Source of the DNA: Jannaschia helgolandensis
GTDB taxonomy: Bacteria > Pseudomonadota > Alphaproteobacteria > Rhodobacterales > Rhodobacteraceae
Assembly: GCF_900109285.1 (NCBI RefSeq)
Contig: NZ_FNZQ01000001.1
Location: forward strand, 1,331,001-1,395,000
DNA length: 64,000 bases
Reading direction: 5' to 3'
The notes beneath the pieces are model-generated. The model saw only the letters and a list, made by a program, of their open reading frames with translations, did not search any database and had not been told where the DNA came from. Position 1 is the first letter of the stretch; each line of letters starts with the position of its first letter. A program made the translations under genes and the position numbers. Positions 9,410-17,891 of this stretch are shown here, one piece after another.

Positions 9410-10300
9410 TCAATCCGATACCGCGTCTCCCCTGGATGTTACCGTTAAACCGGCGAAATCAAATAATGTCGGGTCCAGCATATGCGAGGGGCGAACCTGC
9501 ATAAGAGCCGAGAACATCTTGGCGCGACGTCCGGGCACCCTGGCCTCCCACCCGTCCAGCATCGCTTTGATGACCTGCCGTTGCAGCCCATCCTGCGACC
9601 CGCACAGATCGCAGGGTATGATCGGATAGGCCATGGTCTCCGCGAAACGCGCGCAGTCGGCTTCTGCCACATGGGCAAGCGGACGCAGCAAGGTCAGATC
9701 GCCTTCGTCATTCAGGAGTTTGGGTGGCATCGTCGCGATCTTGCCGCCATGGAACAGGTTCAGAAAGAACGTCTCCAGTATGTCGTCACGGTGATGACCC
9801 AGCACCACGGCGGAGCAGCCTTCCTCGCGCGCAATGCGGTACAGATTGGCCCGACGCAACCGTGAACAGAGTGCGCAATACGTGCGCCCGGCAGGCACCT
9901 TGTCGACGACGATGGAATAGGTGTCGCGGTATTCGATGCGGTGCGGCACACCCATCCGCTCCAGAAACGCGGGCAGCACGGTGGCGGGGAAATTCGGCTG
10001 CCCCTGATCCAGATTACAGGCCAGGATGTCGACCGGCAGAAGCCCGCGCCACTGCAATTCGGTCAGCACAGCCAACAATGTATAGCTGTCCTTGCCGCCC
10101 GACAGACAGACCAGCCATTTCGGGCGCGCTCCGCCCGCCCGCGCGGTATCGGGCGGAAGCATGCCATAGCGTTCAATCGCCTCGCGGGTTTCGCGCACCA
10201 GACGTTTTCGCAGTTTGCGAAATTCGGTGGTCTTGGGCGCGCCATGAAACAGAGCGTGAATGTCGTCGGTGCCTTGGTCGGATCTCAGGATGTCGGGCAT
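9410..10300 (-). CDS. ttcA: tRNA 2-thiocytidine biosynthesis protein TtcA
   Basis: An ATP- and iron-sulfur-dependent enzyme that thiolates cytidine 32 of certain tRNAs. The 296-residue protein has the PP-loop [12 protein letters not shown] near residue 70, the first CxxC (CALCSRLRR) after the central strand and the second CxxC (CDLCGSQ), which together bind the cluster. The [17 protein letters not shown] segment is typical of the TtcA/TilS group. It lies between yidD and the EAL gene on the minus strand. The two CxxC pairs distinguish it from TilS. Confidence 0.95.
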   Translation of the reverse strand: MPDILRSDQGTDDIHALFHGAPKTTEFRKLRKRLVRETREAIERYGMLPPDTARAGGARPKWLVCLSGGKDSYTLLAVLTELQWRGLLPVDILACNLDQGQPNFPATVLPAFLERMGVPHRIEYRDTYSIVVDKVPAGRTYCALCSRLRRANLYRIAREEGCSAVVLGHHRDDILETFFLNLFHGGKIATMPPKLLNDEGDLTLLRPLAHVAEADCARFAETMAYPIIPCDLCGSQDGLQRQVIKAMLDGWEARVPGRRAKMFSALMQVRPSHMLDPTLFDFAGLTVTSRGDAVSD

Positions 10301-10582
10301 GGGCGGCGTCCTTGGGTCGGGTAACCTTGTCCTAGCGGATCGGACGAGGGGCTTCCACAGGGCAACCGAGTTCAGGCAGCAAGTGTCGGACCAGATATTG
10401 CGGGAATATCAGCCCGCGGGCGACCGGCGAGAATACGGTATCATCTTATGTCCCCTCACTGAACGCGGGCAGCAGTGCTTTCGCCCTGTATTATGACGCA
10501 AGTGCAGTCATCAGGGACGAGCCGCAATGGCGGATGTGGCTCGGGTCGCAGTCCGTCGACGTTGCCCGTAAACCGGATATTG
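10301..10582. other. 282-bp intergenic stretch between yidD and ttcA
   Basis: Both flanking genes are on the minus strand. I see no credible coding sequence here; the short frames show no family features. The spacer may hold a separate ttcA promoter, but no convincing -35/-10 pair could be assigned. Confidence 0.35.
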
Positions 10583-10804
10583 TCAGTCCGGAACGTTGTC
10601 GATGCCAGCACCGCCCCACGGATGGCAACGCACGATACGCCGCACCGCCAGCCATCCTCCGCGTATACCGCCGTGGCGTGCCAATGCCTCCAGGGCATAG
10701 GCCGAGCAGGTAGGCTGATAGCGACAGTTGTGTCCGACGTGAGCGGAGAACACCGCGCGGTAACCATGAACCGGCCACGAAAGGACGCGGGCGAGGGGGG
10801 TCAC
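10583..10804 (-). CDS. yidD: Membrane protein insertion efficiency factor YidD
   Basis: A small inner-membrane-associated protein that assists YidC-dependent insertion. The 73-residue form starts at a GTG whose last bases form the rnpA stop (GTGA overlap at 10801-10804), a classic coupling arrangement. Family features seen are CRYQPTCSAYALEAL with the conserved cysteines, followed by GGIRGGWLAVRRIVRCHPWGG. The longer upstream frame is rnpA read in another frame. Confidence 0.93.
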   Translation of the reverse strand: MTPLARVLSWPVHGYRAVFSAHVGHNCRYQPTCSAYALEALARHGGIRGGWLAVRRIVRCHPWGGAGIDNVPD

Positions 10805-11205
10805 GTCTTGCGTCCCTTGGTCCTCACCGATCCATGAACCTTCGTCAGAGCCTTCCGAAGATCGTCCAGTAGCGCCTCGAACTCCCGCGCCGCTGTCGCT
10901 TCGGCGCGCCCGATGAGTGCGTAATCCCACCCGGCTTGGCCCAGATCGGGCAGGACCAATCGTGCCGCTTCACGCAAACGCCGCTTGGCGCGATTGCGGG
11001 CCACGGCATTGCCGACTTTTCTGGAACAGGTGAAGCCCACACCGATTACCGGATCATCGTCGCACCGGTCGCGGGCCTGCAACAGAAATGCCCCTGCAGG
11101 CACGCGCAAGCCCCTGTTGAGCGCAAGAAATTGCCGTCGCTTCTGCAGAACACGCAAAGACGCCGGAGAGGATACCCCCTCCGGCGTCGAAATCGCGTCA
11201 TCCAT
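10801..11205 (-). CDS. rnpA: Ribonuclease P protein component
   Basis: Protein subunit of RNase P, which trims the 5' ends of tRNA precursors; its RNA partner rnpB is also in this window (35401-35793). The 134 residues include GVGFTCSRKVGNAVARNRAKRR, holding the RNR signature and a basic helix that bind the RNA. It follows rpmH by eight bases, an almost universal bacterial arrangement, and overlaps yidD by four. No strong ribosome-binding site precedes the start, so coupling to rpmH translation is likely. Confidence 0.95.
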   Translation of the reverse strand: MDDAISTPEGVSSPASLRVLQKRRQFLALNRGLRVPAGAFLLQARDRCDDDPVIGVGFTCSRKVGNAVARNRAKRRLREAARLVLPDLGQAGWDYALIGRAEATAAREFEALLDDLRKALTKVHGSVRTKGRKT

Positions 11206-11213
11206 CGGGCGTC

Positions 11214-11348
11214 TTACGCCGAAAGAACCTTGCGGCCACGGGCGCGGCGCGCGTTCAGGATGCGACGTCCGGCCTTGGTGGCCATGCGCGCGCGGAAACC
11301 GTGGCGCCGCTTGCGGACAAGGTTCGAGGGCTGGAAGGTACGTTTCAT
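11214..11348 (-). CDS. rpmH: 50S ribosomal protein L34
   Basis: A 44-residue, strongly basic ribosomal protein. The reading is [18 protein letters not shown] at the start and [12 protein letters not shown] at the end, the full L34 family pattern. The ATG at 11348 is preceded by GGAGAGAAGG as ribosome-binding site. It is the first gene of the rpmH-rnpA-yidD unit. Confidence 0.97.
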   Translation of the reverse strand: MKRTFQPSNLVRKRRHGFRARMATKAGRRILNARRARGRKVLSA

Positions 11349-11415
11349 TGCCTTCTCTCCGACATCTTGGGCCAGATTCTGACGTGAACCTGTAACCGGG
11401 TAAACTGGAAGTCGC

Positions 11416-11444
11416 CGTCTAGGTCAGGTGGCAGGGGCTGTCAA
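11416..11444 (-). promoter_or_regulatory. Candidate promoter of rpmH
   Basis: Read on the minus strand there is a perfect TTGACA (11444-11439), a 17-base spacer and a weaker TAGACG (11421-11416), about 65 bases upstream of the rpmH start. The -35 and spacing are ideal for the housekeeping sigma factor, while the -10 matches only partly, as is common in this group. Confidence 0.5.
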
Positions 11445-11708
11445 CGGTCCCGACCGGGCGAACTCACGATCTCCGCGAAGTGTCATCCATTGTTTCAGCC
11501 GGATCATCCCGACTTGTAACATCGCGACCCGCGCAGCGTCACAGTCTGAAACAATCGACCTCTTTCAGGGCTCGGGCTTACACGCCCTCTCAAGTCGGCG
11601 TGAGGGCGGGTATCTCCGTGCCTCCACACCCGTCAGATACCATTCAAAGTCCGCCGAGCGACCCACGGTCGTCTTGCGGGAAAATCCGAATGATGCACTG
11701 GATGTGAC
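11445..11708. other. Intergenic region between rpmH promoter and TVP38 gene
   Basis: The divergent genes rpmH and the TVP38-like gene are separated by 360 bp. Beyond the rpmH promoter, the stretch contains an inverted repeat with seven-base arms (CGCCCTC 11583-11589 and GAGGGCG 11602-11608) about 100 bases before the TVP38 start. I see no gene in it; the open frame reading through it has no family features. Confidence 0.35.
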
Positions 11709-12458
11709 ATGATCGATCAAACAACGCCCCCCCGGCCCAAGGCAAGGTCAGGTCCAGCTCGATACGTTCCACTGGCTGTTATTGGGCTCGCCGCCGTGAT
11801 GGGCGCGGTCTTGCTCCGCGATCATCTCAGCTTCGACGCGCTGGCCGCCAACCGCGAGGCGCTGCTGACATTTCGCGATGCGAATTACGTCCTGACCGTC
11901 GCGGTCTTCATTGCCGCCTATATCGTCATCGTCGGTTTTTCTCTGCCGGGTGCGACCGTCGCCACGCTGACTGGCGGGTTCCTGTTCGGCGTCTTTCAAG
12001 GCACAATATTCAACATGGTCGGGGCGACCAGCGGGGCCACGATCATCTTCCTGGCGGCAAAATACGGATTTGGTGACCGTCTTGCCGCCAGAATGGACGC
12101 CTCGGGCGGGGCGGTGAAAAAAATCAAGGAGGGCATTCGCGAAGACGAGACATCGTATCTGTTCATCATGCGCCTGGTCCCTGCAGTGCCGTTCTTCGTG
12201 GCAAATCTGTGCCCCGCATTCGTCGGTGTTTCACTCGGGAAATTCGTTTTCACCACCTTCTTCGGCATTCTACCTGCATGCGTGATCTATACTTGGGTCG
12301 GTGCCGGACTGGGAGAGGTTTTCGCCCGTGGCGAAACCCCGAACCTTGGCATCATATTCGAACCGCAGATCCTTGGCCCGATCCTCGGCCTCGTGGCACT
12401 GGCGGTACTGCCCATTGTCTTCAAGAAATTGCGAAAGCAAGACCGGGGAACACCATGA
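11709..12458 (+). CDS. TVP38/TMEM64 (DedA-like) membrane protein
   Basis: A 249-residue polytopic inner-membrane protein of the SNARE-associated/DedA superfamily. It has a first hydrophobic helix at about 18-36, then the family core including GATVATLTGGFLFGVFQG and GATIIFLAAKYGFGDR, the conserved RLVPAVPFFVANL segment and two further membrane segments at the C-terminus. DedA-like proteins affect lipid scrambling and membrane homeostasis, but the transported substrate is not established for this branch. Its stop overlaps the next start (ATGA), so it is coupled to the flavin oxidoreductase, a recurrent pairing in proteobacteria. Confidence 0.88.
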   Translation: MIDQTTPPRPKARSGPARYVPLAVIGLAAVMGAVLLRDHLSFDALAANREALLTFRDANYVLTVAVFIAAYIVIVGFSLPGATVATLTGGFLFGVFQGTIFNMVGATSGATIIFLAAKYGFGDRLAARMDASGGAVKKIKEGIREDETSYLFIMRLVPAVPFFVANLCPAFVGVSLGKFVFTTFFGILPACVIYTWVGAGLGEVFARGETPNLGIIFEPQILGPILGLVALAVLPIVFKKLRKQDRGTP

Positions 12459-13918
12459 ACATGCAAGCCGCGCCACAGGAAACGACGCAGGTGAAAGGTC
12501 CGGCCATGCAAGAGATCAAGACAGACGTCCTGGTGATCGGCGCCGGGTCCGCCGGACTCAGCGTTGCAGCGGGGGCCAGCCAGATGGGCGCCGACGTCAC
12601 ATTGCTGGAAGGCCACCTGATGGGCGGCGATTGCCTGAACTACGGCTGTGTCCCCTCCAAGGCGCTGATTGCGGCAGGCAAACACGCTCAGGCGATGCGC
12701 AGCGGGGCAAAATTCGGCGTGTCTCCGGTCAAGCCAAAAGTCGACTATGCCGCCGCCAAGGGCCACGCCCGCAAGGTTATTGAGACCATCGCCCCCGTCG
12801 ACAGCGTCGAGAGATTCGAGGGTCTGGGTGTCCGCGTCATCAAGGAATACGGCACCTTCACCGACCGCGACACGGTCGTCGCGGGGAACCATCGCATCAC
12901 AGCGCGCCGCATTGTTATCGCCACCGGATCGTCGCCCTTCGTGCCGCCGATCGATGGTCTCGACGATGTGCCGTTTCACACCAACGAGACGCTGTTCGAC
13001 CTGATGGAGCAGCCCGACCATCTGTTGATCATCGGCGGTGGTCCCATCGGAATGGAAATGGCGCAGGCGCACATCCGGCTGGGCAGCAAGGTCACCGTGA
13101 TCGAAGGGGCCAAAGCCATGGGCAAGGACGATCCCGAACTGGCCGAAATGGTGCTGCGCAACCTGCGCGCCGAGGGCGTCGAGATCGTCGAGGGGGCCAA
13201 GGCCGGGAAAATTTCGGGCAAGGCGGGTGCGATCACGGTCCAGACGGACAACGGCACATTCAAGGGCTCGCACCTGCTGATGGCAGTCGGGCGCAAGGCC
13301 AATATCGAAAAACTGAACCTGGATGCGGCGGGTATAGAACATGACCGCGCCATCAGGGTCGGTGCCGACCTGCGGACCACGAACCGCCGCGTCTATGCCA
13401 TCGGCGACGTCGCGGGCGGGTTACAGTTCACCCATGTCGCGGGCTATCACGGCGCGACCGTGATCCGTCCGATCCTGTTCGGCCTGCCCGCGAAGGCACG
13501 CGAGGATCACGTTCCATGGGTCACCTACACCGACCCCGAACTGGCCCAGATCGGTCTGACCGAGGCACAGGCGCGCGAGGCGCATGGCGACAGGCTTGAG
13601 GTCCTGCGCTCCGGCTTCGAGGAAAACGACCGTGCCATCGCGGAAGGCAGGGCCGAGGGGCTGATCAAGGTCATGGTCGTGAACAAGCGTCCGGTCGGCG
13701 TCTCGATTGTCGGACCCCACGCGGGCGAGCTGATCGGCCTGTGGGCGCTGGTCATCGCCAACAAGCTCAAGATCGGGGCCGTTACCAACATGGTCGCGCC
13801 CTACCCGACGCTGGGCGAGGTCTCCAAACGCGCGGCGGGTCAGTATTACGCCCCGCGCCTGTTCGACAGTCAGTTGGTCAAGGCCGTCGTCGGATTCGTT
13901 CAGCGATGGATGCCCTGA
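12455..13918 (+). CDS. FAD-dependent pyridine nucleotide-disulfide oxidoreductase (MerA/Lpd-like)
   Basis: A 487-residue flavoprotein of the glutathione reductase/lipoamide dehydrogenase/mercuric reductase family. It has an FAD-binding VIGAGSAGLSVA, the redox-active GGDCLNYGCVPSK (C60 and C65), an NAD(P)-binding IIGGGPIGMEMA, a second FAD motif YAIGDVAGG and a dimerisation domain. In the segment that carries the catalytic His-Glu pair in Lpd, the sequence reads APYPTLGE, with tyrosine at the histidine position, closer to MerA. There is no N-terminal HMA domain and no C-terminal vicinal cysteine pair, so mercury reduction is unlikely. Translation is coupled to the preceding TVP38 gene; the substrate is unknown. 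Confidence 0.88.
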   Translation: MNMQAAPQETTQVKGPAMQEIKTDVLVIGAGSAGLSVAAGASQMGADVTLLEGHLMGGDCLNYGCVPSKALIAAGKHAQAMRSGAKFGVSPVKPKVDYAAAKGHARKVIETIAPVDSVERFEGLGVRVIKEYGTFTDRDTVVAGNHRITARRIVIATGSSPFVPPIDGLDDVPFHTNETLFDLMEQPDHLLIIGGGPIGMEMAQAHIRLGSKVTVIEGAKAMGKDDPELAEMVLRNLRAEGVEIVEGAKAGKISGKAGAITVQTDNGTFKGSHLLMAVGRKANIEKLNLDAAGIEHDRAIRVGADLRTTNRRVYAIGDVAGGLQFTHVAGYHGATVIRPILFGLPAKAREDHVPWVTYTDPELAQIGLTEAQAREAHGDRLEVLRSGFEENDRAIAEGRAEGLIKVMVVNKRPVGVSIVGPHAGELIGLWALVIANKLKIGAVTNMVAPYPTLGEVSKRAAGQYYAPRLFDSQLVKAVVGFVQRWMP

Positions 13919-13997
13919 CCGGAACCTCTGTTCCTCCTGTCGCAATCACCCGCTAGGGGCCATAAGATGCCCCGACGCAACCAGACCGGTTTCCACC

Positions 13998-15386
13998 ATG
14001 TTCACGACCCTCTCCGGCCGCTTCCTGATCCTGACCGTGGTGTTCGTGATGCTGGCGGAAGTGCTGATTTTCGTGCCGTCCATCGCGCGCTTCCGCCTGG
14101 ACTACCTGACCGAACGCATGGAGCGGGCACAGATCGCTTCGCTGGCGCTGCTGGGCGCGGACGAGATGATTCCCGAAAATGTTGAAGCGGAACTGCTTGA
14201 AAACGCAGGCGTCCTCAACGTCGTGCTGCGCCGGGACGCGATGCGGCAACTGGTCCTGTCGTCGGACCTGCCTGGCCCTGTCGCAAAGACGGTGGACCTG
14301 CGCGATCCTATGGCCCTCGTCCTGATCCGCGATGCCGTCGTACGTTTTGTGACGCCCACGCCCGAAGTTATCCGCGTCATCGCCGAACCCGCCCGCGGTG
14401 GCGGCGTCCAGATCGAGGCCGCCATCGACACCGGGGATCTTTACGCCGCGATGATCGAATATGGCCTGAACATCCTGTGGCTTAGCCTGATTATCTCGAT
14501 CATCACTTCGGTCTTCCTGTTCCTTGCTGTGCGACGCCTTCTGGTCATGCCGATCAAGGCCCTGGTCGGTCACATGAAGGCCTATGCCGCCGCTCCCGAA
14601 GACGCGCGCCGCATTATCGAACCCGCATCCCGCATCCGCGAGTTGAACGAGGCCGAGACGACCCTGCGCGACCTTGAAACCCAACTGTCGCAATCGCTGC
14701 GTCAGAAGGAGCGTCTGGCCCAGTTGGGCACCGCCGTCGCCAAGATCAGCCATGACCTGCGAAACATCCTGACGACAGCCACCCTGCTGGCCGACCGGAT
14801 GGAAATGGTCGACGACCCCACCGTCCGCCGCGTCGCCCCGAAGATCGTCAAATCCCTGACCCGCGCCGTGAACCTGACCGAAGGGACGCTGGCCTTCGGG
14901 CGCGCCGAAGAGGCTGCGCCTGCCCTCCAGCTGATCGACGCGCGGCCATTCTTCGAGGAGATTTGCGAAGGTGAACAACTTGCCGTCGCGCAGAAGCATG
15001 TCACCATCCGTCACGACGCGCCACCTGGCCTGACCCTGCGGATCGATCCCGACCAGATGCACCGCGTGATCGGCAATCTGATCCGAAATGCCCGGCAGGC
15101 GATCCAGGTGTCCGGCGGCGCGGGCGAAGTGATCGTAGCGGCGTCCGATATTGGTGATGCCTGGCAGATACGCGTCACCGACACCGGCCCCGGCTTGCCC
15201 CCCAAGGCACAGGAGAAACTGTTTCAGGCGTTTCAGGGCAATGTTCGCAAGGGCGGGACCGGCCTCGGCCTCGTAATAGCGTCCGAACTGATCCGCGGCC
15301 ATGGCGGAACCCTGACGCTGGAACACACGGGCGAGGCGGGAACGACCTTTCTGATCCATCTGCCGCGATCGGTGGACGCAGGTTAA
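13998..15386 (+). CDS. Sensor histidine kinase (orphan)
   Basis: A 462-residue membrane-bound kinase. It has an N-terminal transmembrane helix (about 10-28), a periplasmic sensor region of about 130 residues, a second helix (about 158-178), a HAMP-like linker, a phosphoacceptor H-box KISHDLRNIL (H252) and a HATPase domain with NLIRNARQAI, DTGPGLP and GGTGLGLVIA. The H-box and N-box resemble the NtrB/DctB-like group. No response regulator lies nearby, so the partner is unknown. The ATG has no strong ribosome-binding site in front. Confidence 0.92.
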   Translation: MFTTLSGRFLILTVVFVMLAEVLIFVPSIARFRLDYLTERMERAQIASLALLGADEMIPENVEAELLENAGVLNVVLRRDAMRQLVLSSDLPGPVAKTVDLRDPMALVLIRDAVVRFVTPTPEVIRVIAEPARGGGVQIEAAIDTGDLYAAMIEYGLNILWLSLIISIITSVFLFLAVRRLLVMPIKALVGHMKAYAAAPEDARRIIEPASRIRELNEAETTLRDLETQLSQSLRQKERLAQLGTAVAKISHDLRNILTTATLLADRMEMVDDPTVRRVAPKIVKSLTRAVNLTEGTLAFGRAEEAAPALQLIDARPFFEEICEGEQLAVAQKHVTIRHDAPPGLTLRIDPDQMHRVIGNLIRNARQAIQVSGGAGEVIVAASDIGDAWQIRVTDTGPGLPPKAQEKLFQAFQGNVRKGGTGLGLVIASELIRGHGGTLTLEHTGEAGTTFLIHLPRSVDAG

Positions 15387-15449
15387 GACGACAGTGGCAA
15401 GATAGGCGTGCATCCCCTGATCGCGACTTTGGGGCCTTTTGCAACCGGA

Positions 15450-16409
15450 TCAGGGCACCACGACGATCTTGCCGGTGGATTTGCGCTCGCGGAGCAGGGC
15501 CAGTGCTTCTCCTACCTGGTCCAGAGGCAACACGTGGCTGACATGTGGCCGTATTTCGCCCGCAGCATACATCGCGAACAGGGCGGCGATGCTGTCGGTG
15601 ACGGGTGATGGATCGAAATCCAGATATCCGCCCCAGTAAAAGCCGATCAGGTCTATGTTCTTGACCAGGATGTGATTGGCGGGAAACTCGGGGATCTCGC
15701 CGCTGGCGAAGCCGATCACCAGATATCGCCCACCGGGCCGGATGGCACGGAATGCTGCCTTCGCCACGCCCCCGCCGACAGCATCATAGACCACGTCCAC
15801 ACCACCCAGATTGCGCAACTGATCACGCAGATCGGGTGCGTCGGCGTCAATCAGGTGGTGTGCGCCGTGGTCGCGCGCCACAGTAAGTTTATCCGCGCCA
15901 CGCGCGACGGCAACGACCTCTGCCCCCATCTTCGCGCCCAGTTCCACCGCCGTCAGACCCACACCGCCCGCCGCTCCCAGCACAAGAAGACGTTCGCCGG
16001 GTCGCAACCGGGCACGGTGGGTCAGGGCGAGATGGCTGGTCGACCATGCCACGATGAAACCTGCCGCGATCTCTGACGGCATCGCGTCTGGTACGACAAC
16101 AAGGCGGTTCGCGGGAAAAACCCCGTATTCGGCCAGTCCGCCTTGTCCGCCAAAAACCGCGACCCGCGTTCCGGGGGACGGACCGTCGGTGTCCGGACCA
16201 AGGGCGGTCACGGTACCGCAGACCTCCAGCCCTGGAATGAAGGGGGGAGGCGGGGTCGCCTGATAAGTGCCCTTCACCATCAGCAGGTCCGCAAAGTTCA
16301 GCCCCGTTGCCCCGATTCTCAGGGCGACCTCGCCGAGACCCGGTTCGGGAACCGCAACATCCTGCTGCAAAGCGGCGGACTCGGGCCCCGTTACGACATA
16401 TCCACGCAT
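15450..16409 (-). CDS. Zinc-free quinone oxidoreductase, MDR superfamily
   Basis: A 319-residue medium-chain dehydrogenase/reductase similar to NADPH:quinone reductase (QOR). It shows the GroES-like N-terminal domain with VALRIGATGLNFADLLMVKG and FIPGLEVCGTV, then the nucleotide-binding LVLGAAGGVGLTAVELGA and GGVDVVYDAVGG. The catalytic zinc cysteines of alcohol dehydrogenases are absent. I took the ATG at 16409 because the upstream part of the open frame reads into the AT-rich promoter region. The physiological substrate is unknown. It is divergent from the XRE regulator across 285 bp, which could make it a target of that regulator. Confidence 0.88.
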   Translation of the reverse strand: MRGYVVTGPESAALQQDVAVPEPGLGEVALRIGATGLNFADLLMVKGTYQATPPPPFIPGLEVCGTVTALGPDTDGPSPGTRVAVFGGQGGLAEYGVFPANRLVVVPDAMPSEIAAGFIVAWSTSHLALTHRARLRPGERLLVLGAAGGVGLTAVELGAKMGAEVVAVARGADKLTVARDHGAHHLIDADAPDLRDQLRNLGGVDVVYDAVGGGVAKAAFRAIRPGGRYLVIGFASGEIPEFPANHILVKNIDLIGFYWGGYLDFDPSPVTDSIAALFAMYAAGEIRPHVSHVLPLDQVGEALALLRERKSTGKIVVVP

Positions 16410-16694
16410 CTCAAAGTCTCCGCTTGCCTGAAAGTGGTCGGAGCAGGGTGTCATTTGACACGCCAGGCTTCCAGCCCCCGGTTTCGCGCAAGCTGTTGCA
16501 AACAGAGTTAAAACAACCCATCGGCGATCGATGAAATCGACGGAAAGTCGAATGGAACCTTGCACTTATGCAAGCACGTCTCGCGTTTCATAGATCTATT
16601 ATACCAAGTCAGCATAAGCGTATGATCTTAGAATTCATTATTCTTCATAAAATTTTCAGTCTTCAGAACATATGTCATTCGAACGGAGCTCAAG
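16410..16694. promoter_or_regulatory. AT-rich divergent promoter region (quinone oxidoreductase / XRE regulator)
   Basis: This 285-bp spacer is markedly richer in A and T than its surroundings, especially 16590-16680. Such a base change between divergent genes is typical of a promoter and regulator-binding region. The XRE gene start is preceded by CGGAGCTCAAG. I could not assign a unique -35/-10 pair. Confidence 0.45.
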
Positions 16695-17054
16695 ATGAAA
16701 CATCCCGTGGACGTCCATGTCGGCAGGCGGATTCGCCACCGTCGCTGGATGGTGGGAATGACACAGCAACAGTTGGCCGAACAGGTGGGGATCAAATTCC
16801 AGCAGATTCAGAAGTACGAAACCGGCATGAACCGGGTTTCCGCGTCGCGACTTTGGGAGATTTCGGACGCGCTCGGTGTCGCGATCGAGCATTTTTTCGA
16901 AGGTCTGGAGGGAGAGATTCCTGCGATAGGGGCGCAAGATATGCTGTCCGACAAGGAAACGGTGGAGTTGGTTCGCGCCTATTATGCAATGCCCGAAAAC
17001 CAGCGCCGTCGCCTGTTCGATCTGGCGCGCGCCTTGTCCGAGAGTGCCGCGTGA
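16695..17054 (+). CDS. XRE-family helix-turn-helix transcriptional regulator
   Basis: A 119-residue DNA-binding protein. An N-terminal Cro/C1-type HTH covers about residues 8-65, with MTQQQLAEQVGIKFQQIQKY as the core helices. The C-terminal half (LSDKETVELVRAYYAMPENQ) resembles the tail of alphaproteobacterial regulators such as PraR/SinR-like proteins that respond to growth state. It is preceded by an AT-rich control region and followed after 48 bp by hisN. Targets cannot be named; autoregulation and control of the divergent quinone oxidoreductase gene are reasonable inferences. Confidence 0.88.
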   Translation: MKHPVDVHVGRRIRHRRWMVGMTQQQLAEQVGIKFQQIQKYETGMNRVSASRLWEISDALGVAIEHFFEGLEGEIPAIGAQDMLSDKETVELVRAYYAMPENQRRRLFDLARALSESAA

Positions 17055-17102
17055 ACCCGCCTGCCGCTTGACCGTCCTGCGCCGGGATGCCACCCGGTCG
17101 GG

Positions 17103-17891
17103 ATGACGAACCGCACCGACATCGACGATATCCGAAAGGCTGCGCATGCGCTGGCCGATGCCGCGCGTGTCGTGACCCTTCGGTATTTTCGCCACCCCCT
17201 CGAAATCGAGACCAAGCGGGCCGATTTCGATCCTGTCACCGTCGCCGACCGCGAGGCCGAGGCGGCAATGCGGGCTGTCCTGTCGCGCATGCGGCCCGAT
17301 GACGGGATATTGGGCGAGGAGGGCGAGGCCGTTCTCGGCACCAGCGGCCTGACCTGGGTGCTGGACCCGATTGACGGCACGCGGGGGTTCATTTCCGGCA
17401 CACCGACCTGGGGCGTGCTGATCGCGGTGCAAGACGAGGATGGCCCGTTTTACGGCATTATCGACCAGCCGTTCACGGGCGAGCGGTTCGAGGGTGATCC
17501 GTCCGGCGCGAGATGGATACGGGCGGGCGAAACGCGGCCCTTGCAGGTCAGCATGACCGCCACGCTGGCGCGGGCGACCATCCTCAGTACCTTTCCCGAA
17601 GTCGGGACAAGGGCCGAAGGGGCCGCCTTTGCCCGCGTCGCGCGGGACTGTCGTCTGACGCGCTATGGCATGGACTGCTATGCCTATGCCCTGCTGGCGG
17701 CGGGCCACGTCGATCTGGTCATCGAGGCCCAGTTGCAGCCCTATGACATTGCCGCACCGATCGCCGTCATTCAGGCGGCCGGCGGCATCGTCACCGATTG
17801 GCGGGACGGCCCGGCCCATCATGGCGGTCAGGTTATTGCCGCCGCCACACCCGCACTGCATGCCGCCGCGCTGGAGCGTTTGAATGGCTGA
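17103..17891 (+). CDS. hisN: Histidinol-phosphatase, inositol monophosphatase family
   Basis: A 262-residue Mg-dependent phosphatase of the IMPase fold. The metal-binding and catalytic motifs are all visible: GEEGE near residue 75, DPIDGTRGF near 95-103 and the late PYDIAAPIAVI aspartate near 215. The family pattern with RADFDPVTVADREAE is typical of alphaproteobacterial HisN, which dephosphorylates histidinol phosphate in histidine biosynthesis. Other IMPase substrates remain possible. The 3' end overlaps the deaminase start by eight bases. Confidence 0.85.
   Translation: MTNRTDIDDIRKAAHALADAARVVTLRYFRHPLEIETKRADFDPVTVADREAEAAMRAVLSRMRPDDGILGEEGEAVLGTSGLTWVLDPIDGTRGFISGTPTWGVLIAVQDEDGPFYGIIDQPFTGERFEGDPSGARWIRAGETRPLQVSMTATLARATILSTFPEVGTRAEGAAFARVARDCRLTRYGMDCYAYALLAAGHVDLVIEAQLQPYDIAAPIAVIQAAGGIVTDWRDGPAHHGGQVIAAATPALHAAALERLNG

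Noticed and set aside
12455-13918. Mercuric reductase assignment
   Set aside because: The protein has the redox CxxxxC but no HMA domain, no C-terminal cysteine pair and no other mer genes nearby.
16656-17861. 401-codon minus-strand frame opposite the XRE regulator and hisN; also 17833-19539 and 13953-15413
   Set aside because: All lie on the reverse strand of clear genes and have no family signature.
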